Part shown: piece by piece, positions 15,972 through 24,563 of the stretch | How positions within the stretch are numbered: position 1 is the first letter of the stretch | Layout of the letters: each line of letters begins with the position of its first letter | Assembly (NCBI GenBank): GCA_029262375.1 | Contig: JAJCZM010000014.1 | Location: forward strand, 1-62,369 | DNA from: Deltaproteobacteria bacterium | GTDB lineage: Bacteria; Desulfobacterota; Binatia; UBA1149; SPBQ01 | Length of the DNA: 62,369 bases | Reading direction: 5' to 3' | Translations under genes and position numbers: made by a program | Notes under the pieces: generated by a model | Database searches by the model: none | Told to the model about the DNA's origin: nothing | What the model saw: the letters and a program-made list of their open reading frames with translations, nothing else

Positions 15972-17411
15972 ATGAAACTGGCCAGAACTGTCTGCTTTCT
16001 TTCCGTTCTGATGACTATTCCGCATAGCGCGTCGGCGACTAAATCGTGCGGCGCGACGATTGCCCCAGGACAAGAATGTGCGTTCGGCGAGCCGCAGAGA
16101 ATGTCGGCGAACGACTATCGCGAGCGCCACAGCGTACTCAATCCAGCTCACTATTCAGTTGCCTACGTAAACTCCACACCGGGCAGGCACCGCGCGTCGA
16201 CGACTGCCGTCGGTCCGCTCCAGGACGAAACCATCGACCTCTTCGAAGACCACGACTTCGCAATCGAGGGAGAGTACTTCAACACACTCGTACCCGTGCG
16301 TATCAGTGGCCATGTCGACTTGGCGGGCATCCTCGCGTTGGTCGGAATGGCGGAGATCAACATGCAGATTGTTGCCGTCGTATCCGACCGCGGCACGCTG
16401 GCTGAACCTTTGCCACAGCCGAAAGTTCTCCACACCGAGGTGATAGCGGAGAACGAGCTCGCAACCGACTTTTCGCCCAGCGGCAGCTTCACCGGTTCTC
16501 TCACCGCCGGCAGTTTTACGGGCGTTCAAGCGGCCGGCACGATCTCACTGGGTGGGAACATTCCTATCTGCATCGACTCGTTCATCGAAAGTAACAACTT
16601 TGGTTTCGAAACGCTGCTTCGACGCGGGCACGAGTACACACTCAGCGTCGGTGGTCGGATCACCTCGAAGACGGGGTTGATCGCGGGGATTGCGGAAGTG
16701 CTATTGGTCGACGGCATCGCACCGCCCGATGTCCTCGCGCCCGAGTTCTGGCTCGATCCGTTGCTCGACGCAGTCGCCGGCTTGGACTCCGCCGACATTG
16801 CGCTGCCGGATCTGAGTCTGAACGACCTCGGATTTCCGGACAAGCTCTTCGAGATCGGACCGTACGACTTCCACATTCCCGGATTTTCGGTGGGAATCTG
16901 CCCGGCTTGCGCCAGTTTCGGCGCGACGAATATCAGCCTGATCCCCAAGATCAATATACCGAACCCGCTAGCGAGCTTTCCGAGCCTATACGATCTTCTC
17001 GACGACATGGGCTTGCCGACGAATCTGGACGACGCGATCACCGACGTCATGCCGGCCTTGGATTCGGTCGTGGACCTGGCTCTTCCGGACGGCGGAGTAG
17101 TCCTGTCCGGTCTCGAGATTCTGGTATCGAGCGACGCGAATGAAGAAGTCGCAGTCCGCGACGCAGAACACGCCCTCGCCGCCAAGAACGGCCCGGTCGC
17201 GTCCTACCAGATCCCACTCGCATTCGGCGGTCGTTTCGAGGTCGTACGTGGTGTTCTTATCGACGTTCTCGACAGGATGGCCAGCGCCGGCGTAGATACG
17301 GCGTCCTCGACGCGACAGATGGCCAGAGGCGACGACTATTGGGCGGACGGCGACTACAAAAGAGCGTTTCGGCGCTATCGCCAAGCATACCGAATCGTAA
17401 CGCGTTCTTGA
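15972..17411 (+). CDS. Secreted protein of unknown function, tandem paralog 1
   Basis: This 479-residue protein has a signal peptide (MKLARTVCFLSVLMTIPHSA, then SA). It starts at ATG 15972 behind a GGGGGAG site. The mature N-terminus begins with CGATIAPGQECAFGE, similar to the next gene's CGSVVAPGETCSFEM. Shared segments are FDDHDFAIEGEYFNTLVPVR-type text, ITGHVD, LLDAVAGLDSADIALPD, FPSLYDLLDDMGLPTNLDDA and YQIPLAFGGRFE. The C-terminus is a single TPR-like hairpin (GDDYWADGDYKRAFRRYRQA). There is no catalytic motif and I recognise no family. The pair was made by local duplication followed by strong divergence. Confidence 0.8.
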   Translation: MKLARTVCFLSVLMTIPHSASATKSCGATIAPGQECAFGEPQRMSANDYRERHSVLNPAHYSVAYVNSTPGRHRASTTAVGPLQDETIDLFEDHDFAIEGEYFNTLVPVRISGHVDLAGILALVGMAEINMQIVAVVSDRGTLAEPLPQPKVLHTEVIAENELATDFSPSGSFTGSLTAGSFTGVQAAGTISLGGNIPICIDSFIESNNFGFETLLRRGHEYTLSVGGRITSKTGLIAGIAEVLLVDGIAPPDVLAPEFWLDPLLDAVAGLDSADIALPDLSLNDLGFPDKLFEIGPYDFHIPGFSVGICPACASFGATNISLIPKINIPNPLASFPSLYDLLDDMGLPTNLDDAITDVMPALDSVVDLALPDGGVVLSGLEILVSSDANEEVAVRDAEHALAAKNGPVASYQIPLAFGGRFEVVRGVLIDVLDRMASAGVDTASSTRQMARGDDYWADGDYKRAFRRYRQAYRIVTRS

Positions 17412-17458
17412 GATAACCGATCGTCGTCAACGCACTTCGTAGATACGGAGACCCTGAA

Positions 17459-18868
17459 ATGACAAAGCTATATCCTTCACTCTTCACACCCCTCCTGGCG
17501 ATGCTTCTCGCGAATCCGGCCGTAGCGGCAAGTCCGTGCGGATCGGTCGTGGCTCCGGGCGAAACCTGCTCATTCGAGATGGCCGACGACTACGCGCCCG
17601 CGGACAGCGATTCCGGAGCTGGGCACTACAACGAGGCCGCCGGCAGCAACAACATTCTCTTCGCGACGCAGGTAGCGACTCTCCCGCTAACGCGCGCCGA
17701 GATCAGCACCTACCAAGAAGACAGCTTTGAGATCGAGGGCGAATTTTTCGATTCGGTGGTCCCTGCAAGGATCACGGGCCACGTCGAAGCCAACGGATAC
17801 TTTGCGCTTGTGGGCATGACGCAGGCGCGGTTCCAGGTCGAGGCACAGATCGTCGACTTCGGTCCTATTGGTGCTCCGATCGCTCAAGAGAAGATCGTGC
17901 ACGCCGAGGGCATCTTCGACAAGAAAGAACTCGCCGAACTGGCACCATCCTTCGGCGCCGAGGCGTCCCTCGAAGGTGGAAGCGCGTCGGCAATTCAGGG
18001 CGGTGGCACCTTCGGGCTTGGCACCGTCATCCCGCTGCTTGTGAAGAGCGTGGACGCCTCGACGGACTTCGCCTTCGAGGTTCTTCTGCAGCGCGGTCAT
18101 GTCTACGCCCTTCGAATCGAAACGACGGTAACGTCGAGGGTGGGAATGATCGGCGGTTGGTCACAGGTAACCTTCGCGCGGCCGGGTTCATTGACCAGTG
18201 GCGAGAGCTTTCCTGCCCTGCTGTCGCCCGAAGTTTGGTTGGATCCCTTGCTCGATGCCGTGATCGGCTCGGGTACGACCTCGGCCGATGTGGGAATCCC
18301 TGATATTTCTGTCGGAGATCTCGGCTTCGGGTCGACTCTATTCACGCTACCCGCACTCGCTTTCGACATGCCGCTGGCCGGCCACATCCACATCTCGAAC
18401 TCGGTCGACGTTCCCAACCCGCTTGCATATCTTCCCAGCGCACACAGCCTGCTGGACACTGTGGGAGTGCCGACCGACCTCAAACAGGCGACCGATGAGT
18501 TCATGCCGCTCCTCGACTTCTTAAAGCTACCCGAGCCCAGTGACGGCGGCGTTATCATAAGCGCACTTGAGATCGACATCGCGGAAGACGTTCGCGAAAC
18601 CAGCGCGCGAAGCGACATCGAGCGAATCCTTGCACGCAAGAGCGCTCCAATAGCCAGCTATCAACTACCGCGGCAGTACGGTGGACAGTTGGAAACGGTC
18701 GCAGAGATCGTCGCGGCTGCGGTAAACGATCTGGAAGCAGCTGGGATTCCCGTATCAGATCGTGCAAAAGTAGAGCTGGTCGCCGGCGACAACTTCTACG
18801 CACAAAGCGATTGGAAGGCTGCTTTCAAGGCTTACCAAACCGCCTATCGAATGGCATTGCGGATCTGA
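17459..18868 (+). CDS. Secreted protein of unknown function, tandem paralog 2
   Basis: This 469-residue protein has a signal peptide (MTKLYPSLFTPLLAMLLANP, then AVAA), a GGAGACC ribosome site, and a 47-base gap from its paralog. It keeps the same order of conserved blocks: CGSVVAPGETCSFEM, DSFEIEGEFFDSVVPARITG, LLQRGHVYALRI, PEVWLDPLLDAVIGSG, LPSAHSLLDTVGVPTDLKQA, PIASYQLPRQYGGQLETV, and a C-terminal FYAQSDWKAAFKAYQTAYR TPR-like hairpin. Two Cys near the N-terminus are conserved in both, probably forming a disulfide. Function unknown; exported and probably beta-rich. Confidence 0.8.
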   Translation: MTKLYPSLFTPLLAMLLANPAVAASPCGSVVAPGETCSFEMADDYAPADSDSGAGHYNEAAGSNNILFATQVATLPLTRAEISTYQEDSFEIEGEFFDSVVPARITGHVEANGYFALVGMTQARFQVEAQIVDFGPIGAPIAQEKIVHAEGIFDKKELAELAPSFGAEASLEGGSASAIQGGGTFGLGTVIPLLVKSVDASTDFAFEVLLQRGHVYALRIETTVTSRVGMIGGWSQVTFARPGSLTSGESFPALLSPEVWLDPLLDAVIGSGTTSADVGIPDISVGDLGFGSTLFTLPALAFDMPLAGHIHISNSVDVPNPLAYLPSAHSLLDTVGVPTDLKQATDEFMPLLDFLKLPEPSDGGVIISALEIDIAEDVRETSARSDIERILARKSAPIASYQLPRQYGGQLETVAEIVAAAVNDLEAAGIPVSDRAKVELVAGDNFYAQSDWKAAFKAYQTAYRMALRI

Positions 18869-19021
18869 CCACGCTCGTCGCTGCCAATGCACGCCACGGA
18901 TCGGCCGTCGACCGTCTGACTGGTGATAACCGGAACACCGTCACGGGCGACGCTCCTTTCGAAACATCAGCCCGACGACTACAATCCCCGATGTGAACCG
19001 ACTGAGACTCCGGCAATTCCC

Positions 19022-21976
19022 GTGAACTATCGCGGCAAGGAGTATACTGGTGCGTGGCCGCTCGCGGCCGCAATCGCGCTGTGTGCGGCCGCGTTCGCGG
19101 CCGATCTCGCGATTCCGCGAGCTGTCGCCGGCGGCGTCCTCTACTTGCTGCCGATACTTGTGACTCTATGGGTTCCCGGGATTGCGGCGACAGTGGCCTT
19201 TGGGACCGTCGCCTTGGCGCTTACCCTGCTCGGATATTTTATCCCTCCTCCCGGTGCTGAGTTGTGGCAGGTCGTCACGAACCGCGCGCTGGTGTTCGGC
19301 GCGATTATCGCCACTGCCGCGGTCGTCGCGTCACTGAAGTCGAGGCGGACCGTACGGACCGCGCAGTCGACGCCGCCAACCACGCTCGAATTACATCACG
19401 ATTTCTACGGCGTTGCCGAATCGATGCCGGGGATCTGCTGGATCATGGACCCCGGATATCGCGTAGTTTATGTGAACGCCCAGGCTCGTGCCTTCGCCGG
19501 GATCGACGGTGAGCACGACCTCGGCGCGCGCTGGCACGAACTCATTCATCCCGACGACCGTGCGGCGATGTGGGCCGTCGTCGAAGATCATTTCCGATCC
19601 ATCCGTCCCTTCGAGGTCGAGTTTCGTCTACAGCGATCGTCCGGCGGTTACGCCGAGATCCTCGCGCAAGGGCGCCCGTTCTTCGGAGAGCACGGCGAAC
19701 TCACCGGCTACGTTGCAACCGGCATGGATGTCAGCGCCCAGAAGCGCACGGAAAGGGACCTCAGAGACAGTGAGGCGTTCTTGTCTCGTGCGCAGCATTT
19801 GGCATCCGTCGGAAACTGGATCTGGGACTCTAGTACGAATTCCATCCGCTGGTCCGAGCAGATGGATCGTATCTTCGGTATCAGCCAGGATTCCGCGAAG
19901 CCAACCATCGAAAGCGTGGCGACGGAAATCATACACCCCGACGATCGCGAAGTGTTCGCCGCCGATTGGAAAGAACTGCTGCGCACCAAAGTGCCGCGAG
20001 CGGGCAGCTATAGAATCATTAGACCGGACGGCGAGGTTCGATTGGTTCAAGCCGAGTTCGACGTCGACCTCGACGAGAGCGGTGTGATCGCGCGCATCCT
20101 GGGTACCACACAGGACATCACCGAGCGCATGCGCGCAGAGCAGGCGCTGCACGATAGCCGAGATCTTCTTGCTTGGTCGGAACGACTCGCGTTGGTCGGT
20201 AGCTGGATCTGGCGCGTCGGAGACAAGGCAGCACGTTGGTCAGACGGCTTGTATGCGCTAGCCGGCAGGCGAGCCGACACGTGGTCACCAACGATTGGAA
20301 ACATCTACCGTGACCTCATTCTCGCGGAAGATATCGAACATTTCGAAAACGACTGGCGCCGAGTCCGGCGCGGTGAAGACGTTGTTTCTGAGTTTCGCAT
20401 GCGGCGACTCGACGGGACCATTCGCTGGGTGCGCGAACTTCGGAGTCTGACGTTCGGTCCTACGGGAGAAGTTACGCAGATCGTCGGTGCGACACGCGAC
20501 ATAACGTTTGAGCGAGAGGCCGCACAAGCACTCTCCGATAGCCGCGAACGATTGGCGTATGCCGAAAGCGTCGCACGGCTCGGCCATTCCGACTGGGATG
20601 TACAGACCGGCAAAGAGGTATGGAGCGATGAGTTGTATCGCTTGCTCGGTACGCAACCAGGCGCGGTCGAGCCAAGCCTGTCGACTTTCCTCGATCTACT
20701 CGTCAACCAACAAGATCGTGAGCGTCTTCAGCGAGGCAGGGGGTTGGTTGCGAGTGGCGATGCGAGCCCGGGGGCACTGTACCATATCAGGGGGCTGGAC
20801 GGCCGCGAGCGCGATCTCCAAGTCGGAGGTCAAGTAGAGTGCGATGACAAGGGCGCCGTCGTACGCGTATTTGCCACCGCTCAGGACGTCACCGATTTAA
20901 ACGAGGCCCAACGCGCGCTGCAGTCCAGCGAGCGACGCTTCGATTTGGCGGCCCGCGGGACGAACGACGGGCTTTGGGACTGGCTGAACATCGATGAAGA
21001 GCCATTCTGGCTTTCCGAGCGCTACTATCAGCTGCTGGGGTACGAGGTCCATGCGTTCGGCGGCAGTGCAACGAAAGTAGGAGAGCTGATTCACCCCGAT
21101 GATTTCGAAGCGGTGGCAATAGCGCTCGATGCTCATCTCAGAGGCGGACGCGAGTTCGACGTCGAGCACCGCCTACTGACGAGTTCCGGAGAGTACCGGT
21201 GGTTTCGATCTCGCGGGGCCGCCGCCGAAGGGGACGACGGAAAATCGACACGTCTGGCCGGTTCGTCGCAAGATGTTCATGCGCGTCATATGGCGGAGCT
21301 CGAGGTCGAGCACCACCAGGCTCAACTGCGGGGGCTCGCGGCGCGCGCCGCTTTGGCTGCCGAAAAGGAACGGCGTCGTATCGGTGCAGAGCTTCACGAT
21401 AGAACCATTCAGAACCTCGGCATAACGAAGGTGAAACTGGGCGCGCTACGCGATTTGGCTACACAGACGGGAAACGAAGCAGCCTATGATGCGGTCGCGC
21501 AAGTTCTCGACGCCACGATCCAAGATGCCCGCTTGTTGCTTTCGGAAATCAGTCCGCCGGTGTTGACCGAACTGGGGTTCGAAGCTGCTGTCGATTGGTT
21601 GGCCGAGCGGGCCGAAGGGCAGTACGGAGTGCATTGTACCGTCAGCGACGACGGCCAGCCGCGCTTGCTGGACGAGGATGCCCAACTGGTCCTCTTCCAA
21701 GCGGTCCGTGAGTTGCTGGCGAACGTAGGCAAGCATGCGCGCGCCGGCTCGGCGCATGTTCTGATCTCGGGTGCAGAGTCACGAGTGGTCGTACAGGTCG
21801 TGGACGACGGCGTAGGGTTCGAAGCCGCCGCCGTCGAGCGAACGGCCATCGACGAGGGCGGCTACGGACTGTTCAGCATTCGAGAGAGACTACGAATGCT
21901 CGGTGGCGTTCTACAAATCGAGTCGCACCCGGACGCGGGCACGAGGGTTACCGTCACCGTGCCGATTCGACACTAA
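19022..21976 (+). CDS. Orphan sensor histidine kinase with five PAS domains (HisKA_3 type)
   Basis: This 984-residue membrane sensor begins with about four N-terminal transmembrane helices (AAAIALCAAAFAADLAIPRA; GGVLYLLPILVTLWVPG; TVAFGTVALALTLLGYF; ALVFGAIIATAAVVASL). Five PAS/PAC units follow, each ending with a DVSAQKR / DITERMR / DITFERE / DVTDLNE / DVHARHM-like PAC segment. The kinase core is NarL-like: H-box EKERRRIGAELHDRTIQNLG, then an ATPase with N-box ELLANVGKHARA, DDGVGF and GGYGLFSIRERLRMLGG. The start is uncertain: GTG 19022 places the first helix near the N-terminus, while GTG 18923 is also in frame. No response regulator is nearby, so its partner lies elsewhere. Signal unknown. 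Confidence 0.85.
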   Translation: MNYRGKEYTGAWPLAAAIALCAAAFAADLAIPRAVAGGVLYLLPILVTLWVPGIAATVAFGTVALALTLLGYFIPPPGAELWQVVTNRALVFGAIIATAAVVASLKSRRTVRTAQSTPPTTLELHHDFYGVAESMPGICWIMDPGYRVVYVNAQARAFAGIDGEHDLGARWHELIHPDDRAAMWAVVEDHFRSIRPFEVEFRLQRSSGGYAEILAQGRPFFGEHGELTGYVATGMDVSAQKRTERDLRDSEAFLSRAQHLASVGNWIWDSSTNSIRWSEQMDRIFGISQDSAKPTIESVATEIIHPDDREVFAADWKELLRTKVPRAGSYRIIRPDGEVRLVQAEFDVDLDESGVIARILGTTQDITERMRAEQALHDSRDLLAWSERLALVGSWIWRVGDKAARWSDGLYALAGRRADTWSPTIGNIYRDLILAEDIEHFENDWRRVRRGEDVVSEFRMRRLDGTIRWVRELRSLTFGPTGEVTQIVGATRDITFEREAAQALSDSRERLAYAESVARLGHSDWDVQTGKEVWSDELYRLLGTQPGAVEPSLSTFLDLLVNQQDRERLQRGRGLVASGDASPGALYHIRGLDGRERDLQVGGQVECDDKGAVVRVFATAQDVTDLNEAQRALQSSERRFDLAARGTNDGLWDWLNIDEEPFWLSERYYQLLGYEVHAFGGSATKVGELIHPDDFEAVAIALDAHLRGGREFDVEHRLLTSSGEYRWFRSRGAAAEGDDGKSTRLAGSSQDVHARHMAELEVEHHQAQLRGLAARAALAAEKERRRIGAELHDRTIQNLGITKVKLGALRDLATQTGNEAAYDAVAQVLDATIQDARLLLSEISPPVLTELGFEAAVDWLAERAEGQYGVHCTVSDDGQPRLLDEDAQLVLFQAVRELLANVGKHARAGSAHVLISGAESRVVVQVVDDGVGFEAAAVERTAIDEGGYGLFSIRERLRMLGGVLQIESHPDAGTRVTVTVPIRH

Positions 21977-22037
21977 GGCACAACGATGCTGGCGCACACC
22001 GACACGGGCGATCGCTCAGTCGATCATCGCTCGCCCG

Positions 22038-22193
22038 CTAGCCTCCGACCAACTCGATTCCCTCACGCAAGAGCGCGAGGAATTCCTTCCCGACCCGAAG
22101 ACAGCGGCCGTTCATGATCGTGCCTTCGACGATGCGGGGGTCGTCGGCCTGAAGCTCGGCCGCAAGCTTCCAGAAGAGATCTTCCGGCTTCAT
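22038..22193 (-). CDS. Very short TfoX-like protein, probable internal-deletion remnant
   Basis: This 51-codon frame at the tail of the ArsR operon reads MKPEDLFWKLAAELQADDPR, then IVEGTIMNGRCLRVGKEFLA, then LLREGIELVGG. The N-terminal half resembles TfoX-N-like proteins (typically ~110-120 residues) that start MKPExLFxxLAxEL..DPrv.EGTmM...CLRV.geFlA. The last residues resemble the same family's C-terminal end. The middle ~60 residues, with the KLP motif, are absent. It looks like a clean in-frame deletion; whether the product is stable is unknown. It starts 59 bases after the stop of the DUF899 gene on the same strand. Confidence 0.45.
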   Translation of the reverse strand: MKPEDLFWKLAAELQADDPRIVEGTIMNGRCLRVGKEFLALLREGIELVGG

Positions 22194-22251
22194 CGTTTCT
22201 TTCTTCCGCCGCCGAGTCGACGGATGGTCGTTCGGTCGAGGCCGACGAAGC

Positions 22252-22959
22252 TCACGCGCCCTCTCCGTATCGGTCCTTGAGCTTCACCCAGGCCATCGGT
22301 GCCGGCAGGTCGTCCTCGTCGCGCCCCTTCGGAACCCGATCGAGGATCGGGTAGACGAGACTCACGCCTTCGAGGCCGCGCGCGTAGCAGGAGTAGGTAT
22401 GAAAGATCTCGCCCTCGGGATCGCGAAAGAACACGCTCAGGCCCGGCGATTCGGTGCCGTAGTGATGCCCCTTCCGGTAGTTGTAGAATGTCTCGCCGCG
22501 TTCGATCTCGGAGGGCGAATACGACACGAGGAAGTCACGGTTGAAGTCGGATCCGGCGGACGAGTACCAGTCGTGCTGCCAACCCATGCGCTTGCGGAAC
22601 TTTGCGAGGCGCTCGTAGTCTGCCGTCGAGACGGCGGCGACGGTCACGTCGCGCTCGGCGAGATGGGGGAGCGCGCCCTGGAAATTGTCCGACCAGAGCG
22701 AACAGCTCGGACAACCGTCCTCCCAGTCCGCACCGAACATGAAGTGGTAGACGACGAGCTGACTTCGTCCGGCGAAGAGATCGCCGAGCGAGGCCGCTCC
22801 GCCGGCGCCGACGAACGCGTAGTCCTTGTCGATGCGGACCCAGGGCAACTCCCGGCGACGCCGATTGAAGGCATCGAGCGTTCGCGTCATCTCTTTTTCG
22901 GATTCGAGAAAATCGCCGTGCTCGCGGTACCACTCTCGCCGTGAAACGATTCGATTCAT
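22252..22959 (-). CDS. DUF899 thioredoxin-like protein
   Basis: This 235-residue member of the DUF899 family (thioredoxin-fold, cytoplasmic) has the typical N-terminus REWYREHGDFLESEKEMTRT (family: eWlaar..lL.kEKeltr), then ELPWVRIDKDYAF, SQLVVYHFMFGADWEDGCPS with a CxxC-like GCPSC at the redox position, FRKRMGWQHDWYSSAGSDFN, and C-terminal GLSVFFRDPEGEIFHTYSCY. Function is unproven; it often sits beside SRPBCC and ArsR genes, as here. Fourth gene of the operon read from 24396, 12 bases after the GST gene. Confidence 0.9.
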   Translation of the reverse strand: MNRIVSRREWYREHGDFLESEKEMTRTLDAFNRRRRELPWVRIDKDYAFVGAGGAASLGDLFAGRSQLVVYHFMFGADWEDGCPSCSLWSDNFQGALPHLAERDVTVAAVSTADYERLAKFRKRMGWQHDWYSSAGSDFNRDFLVSYSPSEIERGETFYNYRKGHHYGTESPGLSVFFRDPEGEIFHTYSCYARGLEGVSLVYPILDRVPKGRDEDDLPAPMAWVKLKDRYGEGA

Positions 22960-22971
22960 GTTCCCATCCTC

Positions 22972-23583
22972 CTAGACGCTTTGCGCGCTCGGTCGTGCAG
23001 AGGTCTGTGCAAACCAGCGCCGGATGTTCGGGAATTCGGGTCCGACCTCGTATACGGAGGGCGTGCCGAGATCGATCGCAATATAGGCCGTGATGTCGGC
23101 GACCGAGAACGCGTCGCCCGCGATGAAGGGATGATCCGAAAGCGCGCGGTCGATCATGCCGAACTGATTCAGGGCGTTGCTCTGGGCGCTCTTGGCGAAG
23201 GCCGGGATCTGCTCGACGCGGTCCTTGAAGAAGGGCGCCGTATGCCCGAAATAGTCGCCGGTATGCCGGAAGAGGCCGAGTTCGAGCCGGCGGTTCCACA
23301 TCTCGACGCGCGCCTCTTCGAGGGGCGCGCGTCCGAAGAGCGCCGGCTCGGGATGCAGCCGCTCGAGATAGCGGCTGATCGCGATGCTCTCGCAGAGATA
23401 GGTTCCGTCGTCGAGTTCGAGGACGGGGTATTGGCCCGACAGACACGCTTCGTAGTAAGGGGCTTCGAGTCGCGACTGGTCGTCGAGATCGACGTCTTCG
23501 AACGCGATGTCGATGCCCTTCTCGGCTACGAAGAAGCGAAGTCGGCGCGGATTGGGTGCTCGGCTAAAGTCGATGATCTTCAT
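22972..23583 (-). CDS. Glutathione S-transferase family protein
   Basis: This 203-residue protein has a thioredoxin-fold N-terminal domain (MKIIDFSRAPNPRRLRFFVA, YYEACLSGQYPVLELDDGTY with the cis-Pro, then LCESIAISRYLE with the Glu-Ser glutathione-binding pair) and an all-helical C-terminal domain (HPFIAGDAFSVADITAYIAI). I chose ATG 23583 because its first base pairs overlap the stop of the SRPBCC gene (ATGA) and it begins the fold cleanly; 19 extra upstream codons are non-homologous. Likely glutathione conjugation or peroxide defence; substrate unknown. Confidence 0.9.
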   Translation of the reverse strand: MKIIDFSRAPNPRRLRFFVAEKGIDIAFEDVDLDDQSRLEAPYYEACLSGQYPVLELDDGTYLCESIAISRYLERLHPEPALFGRAPLEEARVEMWNRRLELGLFRHTGDYFGHTAPFFKDRVEQIPAFAKSAQSNALNQFGMIDRALSDHPFIAGDAFSVADITAYIAIDLGTPSVYEVGPEFPNIRRWFAQTSARPSAQSV

Positions 23584-24062
23584 TTTCCAGTGTCCTTTTC
23601 TGACAGGTATTCGTCGAGGCAATCGAGGGTGCTCGCCCAACCGCCGTCGTGGCGATCGCGTTCGGCGGCGTCGGCGAATCGTTCGTGTGTGAGTCGCAGG
23701 AGGGTTCCTTGGCCGACCGGCGCGAGCCGGATCGTGACGAGTGTCTCCTCGCCGGGAGGCGCCTCTTCATCGCGCACCCAGCGCCAAGTCATCTGGATCA
23801 GCCGGTCTTCGTCGAGCTGCTCGAATCGGCCGACGAGGACGATCTCGCTGCCGTCGGAATTCAGCATCTGGACCCGATAGGCCCCGCCGACCCGGGCGTC
23901 GACGCGGACCTCGCCGCACGCGACGCCCTTCGGACCGAACCAGCGCGCAAGATGTTCGGCCTGAGTGAAGTAGCGATAGATCTCGGCCGGCGTGGCCGCG
24001 AATCGTCTTTGGATCTGCAGGGTCTCGCCTTCGGTCGCGGGCGATCTGGCGGCTTCAGTCAT
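23580..24062 (-). CDS. SRPBCC (AHSA1/START-like) protein
   Basis: This 160-residue protein of the AHSA1-type SRPBCC family has LQIQRRFAATPAEIYRYFTQ, then AEHLARWFGPKGV, GGAYRVQMLNSDG, a central EEALVTIRLAP-like strand (GEETLVTIRLAPVGQGTLLR), and the C-terminal helix DGGWASTLDCLDEYL. The fold is a hydrophobic ligand pocket. Next to an ArsR repressor and a GST, it belongs to a very common gene cluster in soil bacteria whose ligand is unknown. It overlaps the ArsR gene by eight bases and the GST gene by four, so translation is coupled. Confidence 0.9.
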   Translation of the reverse strand: MTEAARSPATEGETLQIQRRFAATPAEIYRYFTQAEHLARWFGPKGVACGEVRVDARVGGAYRVQMLNSDGSEIVLVGRFEQLDEDRLIQMTWRWVRDEEAPPGEETLVTIRLAPVGQGTLLRLTHERFADAAERDRHDGGWASTLDCLDEYLSEKDTGK

Positions 24063-24396
24063 GTTTGGTCTCCGAGTTCTGCTGGTCAGCGTAGTCGGCG
24101 AGCGCGTCGAGTCGGCCGGTCCAGAAGGTGCGATGTTCTTCGAGCCATGAGGTCGCCTCGCTCGCCGCGTCGGGGAGCAGATGACAACCGCGGAACTTGC
24201 CGTCGACGCTCCGGCCGATCAGCCCCGCCTTCTCGAGCACCTTGAGATGCCGGGAGATGGCGGGCAGCGACATCCCGTGTGGCGCCGCGAGTTCGCCGAC
24301 GCTCGCTTCGCCCCTACGCAGCCGGGTCAGCAGAGCGCGTCGGGTCGAGTGCGCGAGGGCCCCGAATACGGCGTCGAGATGGGCTTCAATCCTCAT
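24055..24396 (-). CDS. ArsR-family transcriptional repressor (SdpR-like)
   Basis: This 113-residue winged-helix repressor has VFGALAHSTRRALLTRLRRG, ASVGELAAPHGMSLPAISRH (the recognition helix) and LKVLEKAGLIGRSVDGKFRG. It lacks the CxC metal motif, so it is of the SdpR-like kind rather than a metal sensor. First gene of the operon. Its start codon overlaps a perfect ATTTAAC-N6-GTTAAAT inverted repeat, which should be its own operator, so it probably represses the operon and itself. Confidence 0.9.
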   Translation of the reverse strand: MRIEAHLDAVFGALAHSTRRALLTRLRRGEASVGELAAPHGMSLPAISRHLKVLEKAGLIGRSVDGKFRGCHLLPDAASEATSWLEEHRTFWTGRLDALADYADQQNSETKHD

Positions 24397-24414
24397 TTAA
24401 CGACTAGGTTAAAT
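24395..24414. promoter_or_regulatory. ArsR/SdpR operator palindrome
   Basis: ATTTAACGACTAGGTTAAAT: 7-bp arms are perfect inverted repeats around a 6-base spacer. It covers the start codon and upstream bases of the arsR gene. The arrangement is typical for autorepressing SdpR-like ArsR proteins. No second copy was seen in the window. Confidence 0.75.
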
Positions 24415-24516
24415 GATTGGCAGAGAGAACGCCAGCCCAAAGTGAAAGACGGACCACCATGCGCGGATGCGCGGATGCGCGCGTCTCGGCTAGATGTTCC
24501 CCGTTTAGCCAAAAGT

Positions 24517-24542
24517 ATTCCCTATTCTGTTGAGTAGGGAAT
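24517..24542 (-). terminator. Hairpin downstream of the giant secreted protein gene
   Basis: ATTCCCTA (24517-24524) and TAGGGAAT (24535-24542) form a perfect 8-bp stem around a 10-base loop, 22 bases after the stop of the gene ending at 24564. There is no strong T-tract on the minus strand, so it could be a weak terminator or a protein site upstream of the ArsR operon. Confidence 0.4.
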
Positions 24543-24563
24543 CCCTGCCCAAGCGGACAACGC

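Noticed and set aside
19022..19040. GAACTATCGCG near the histidine kinase start as a reverse copy of the interspersed repeat
   Set aside because: Only 11 bases match and none of the flanking blocks do; likely chance.
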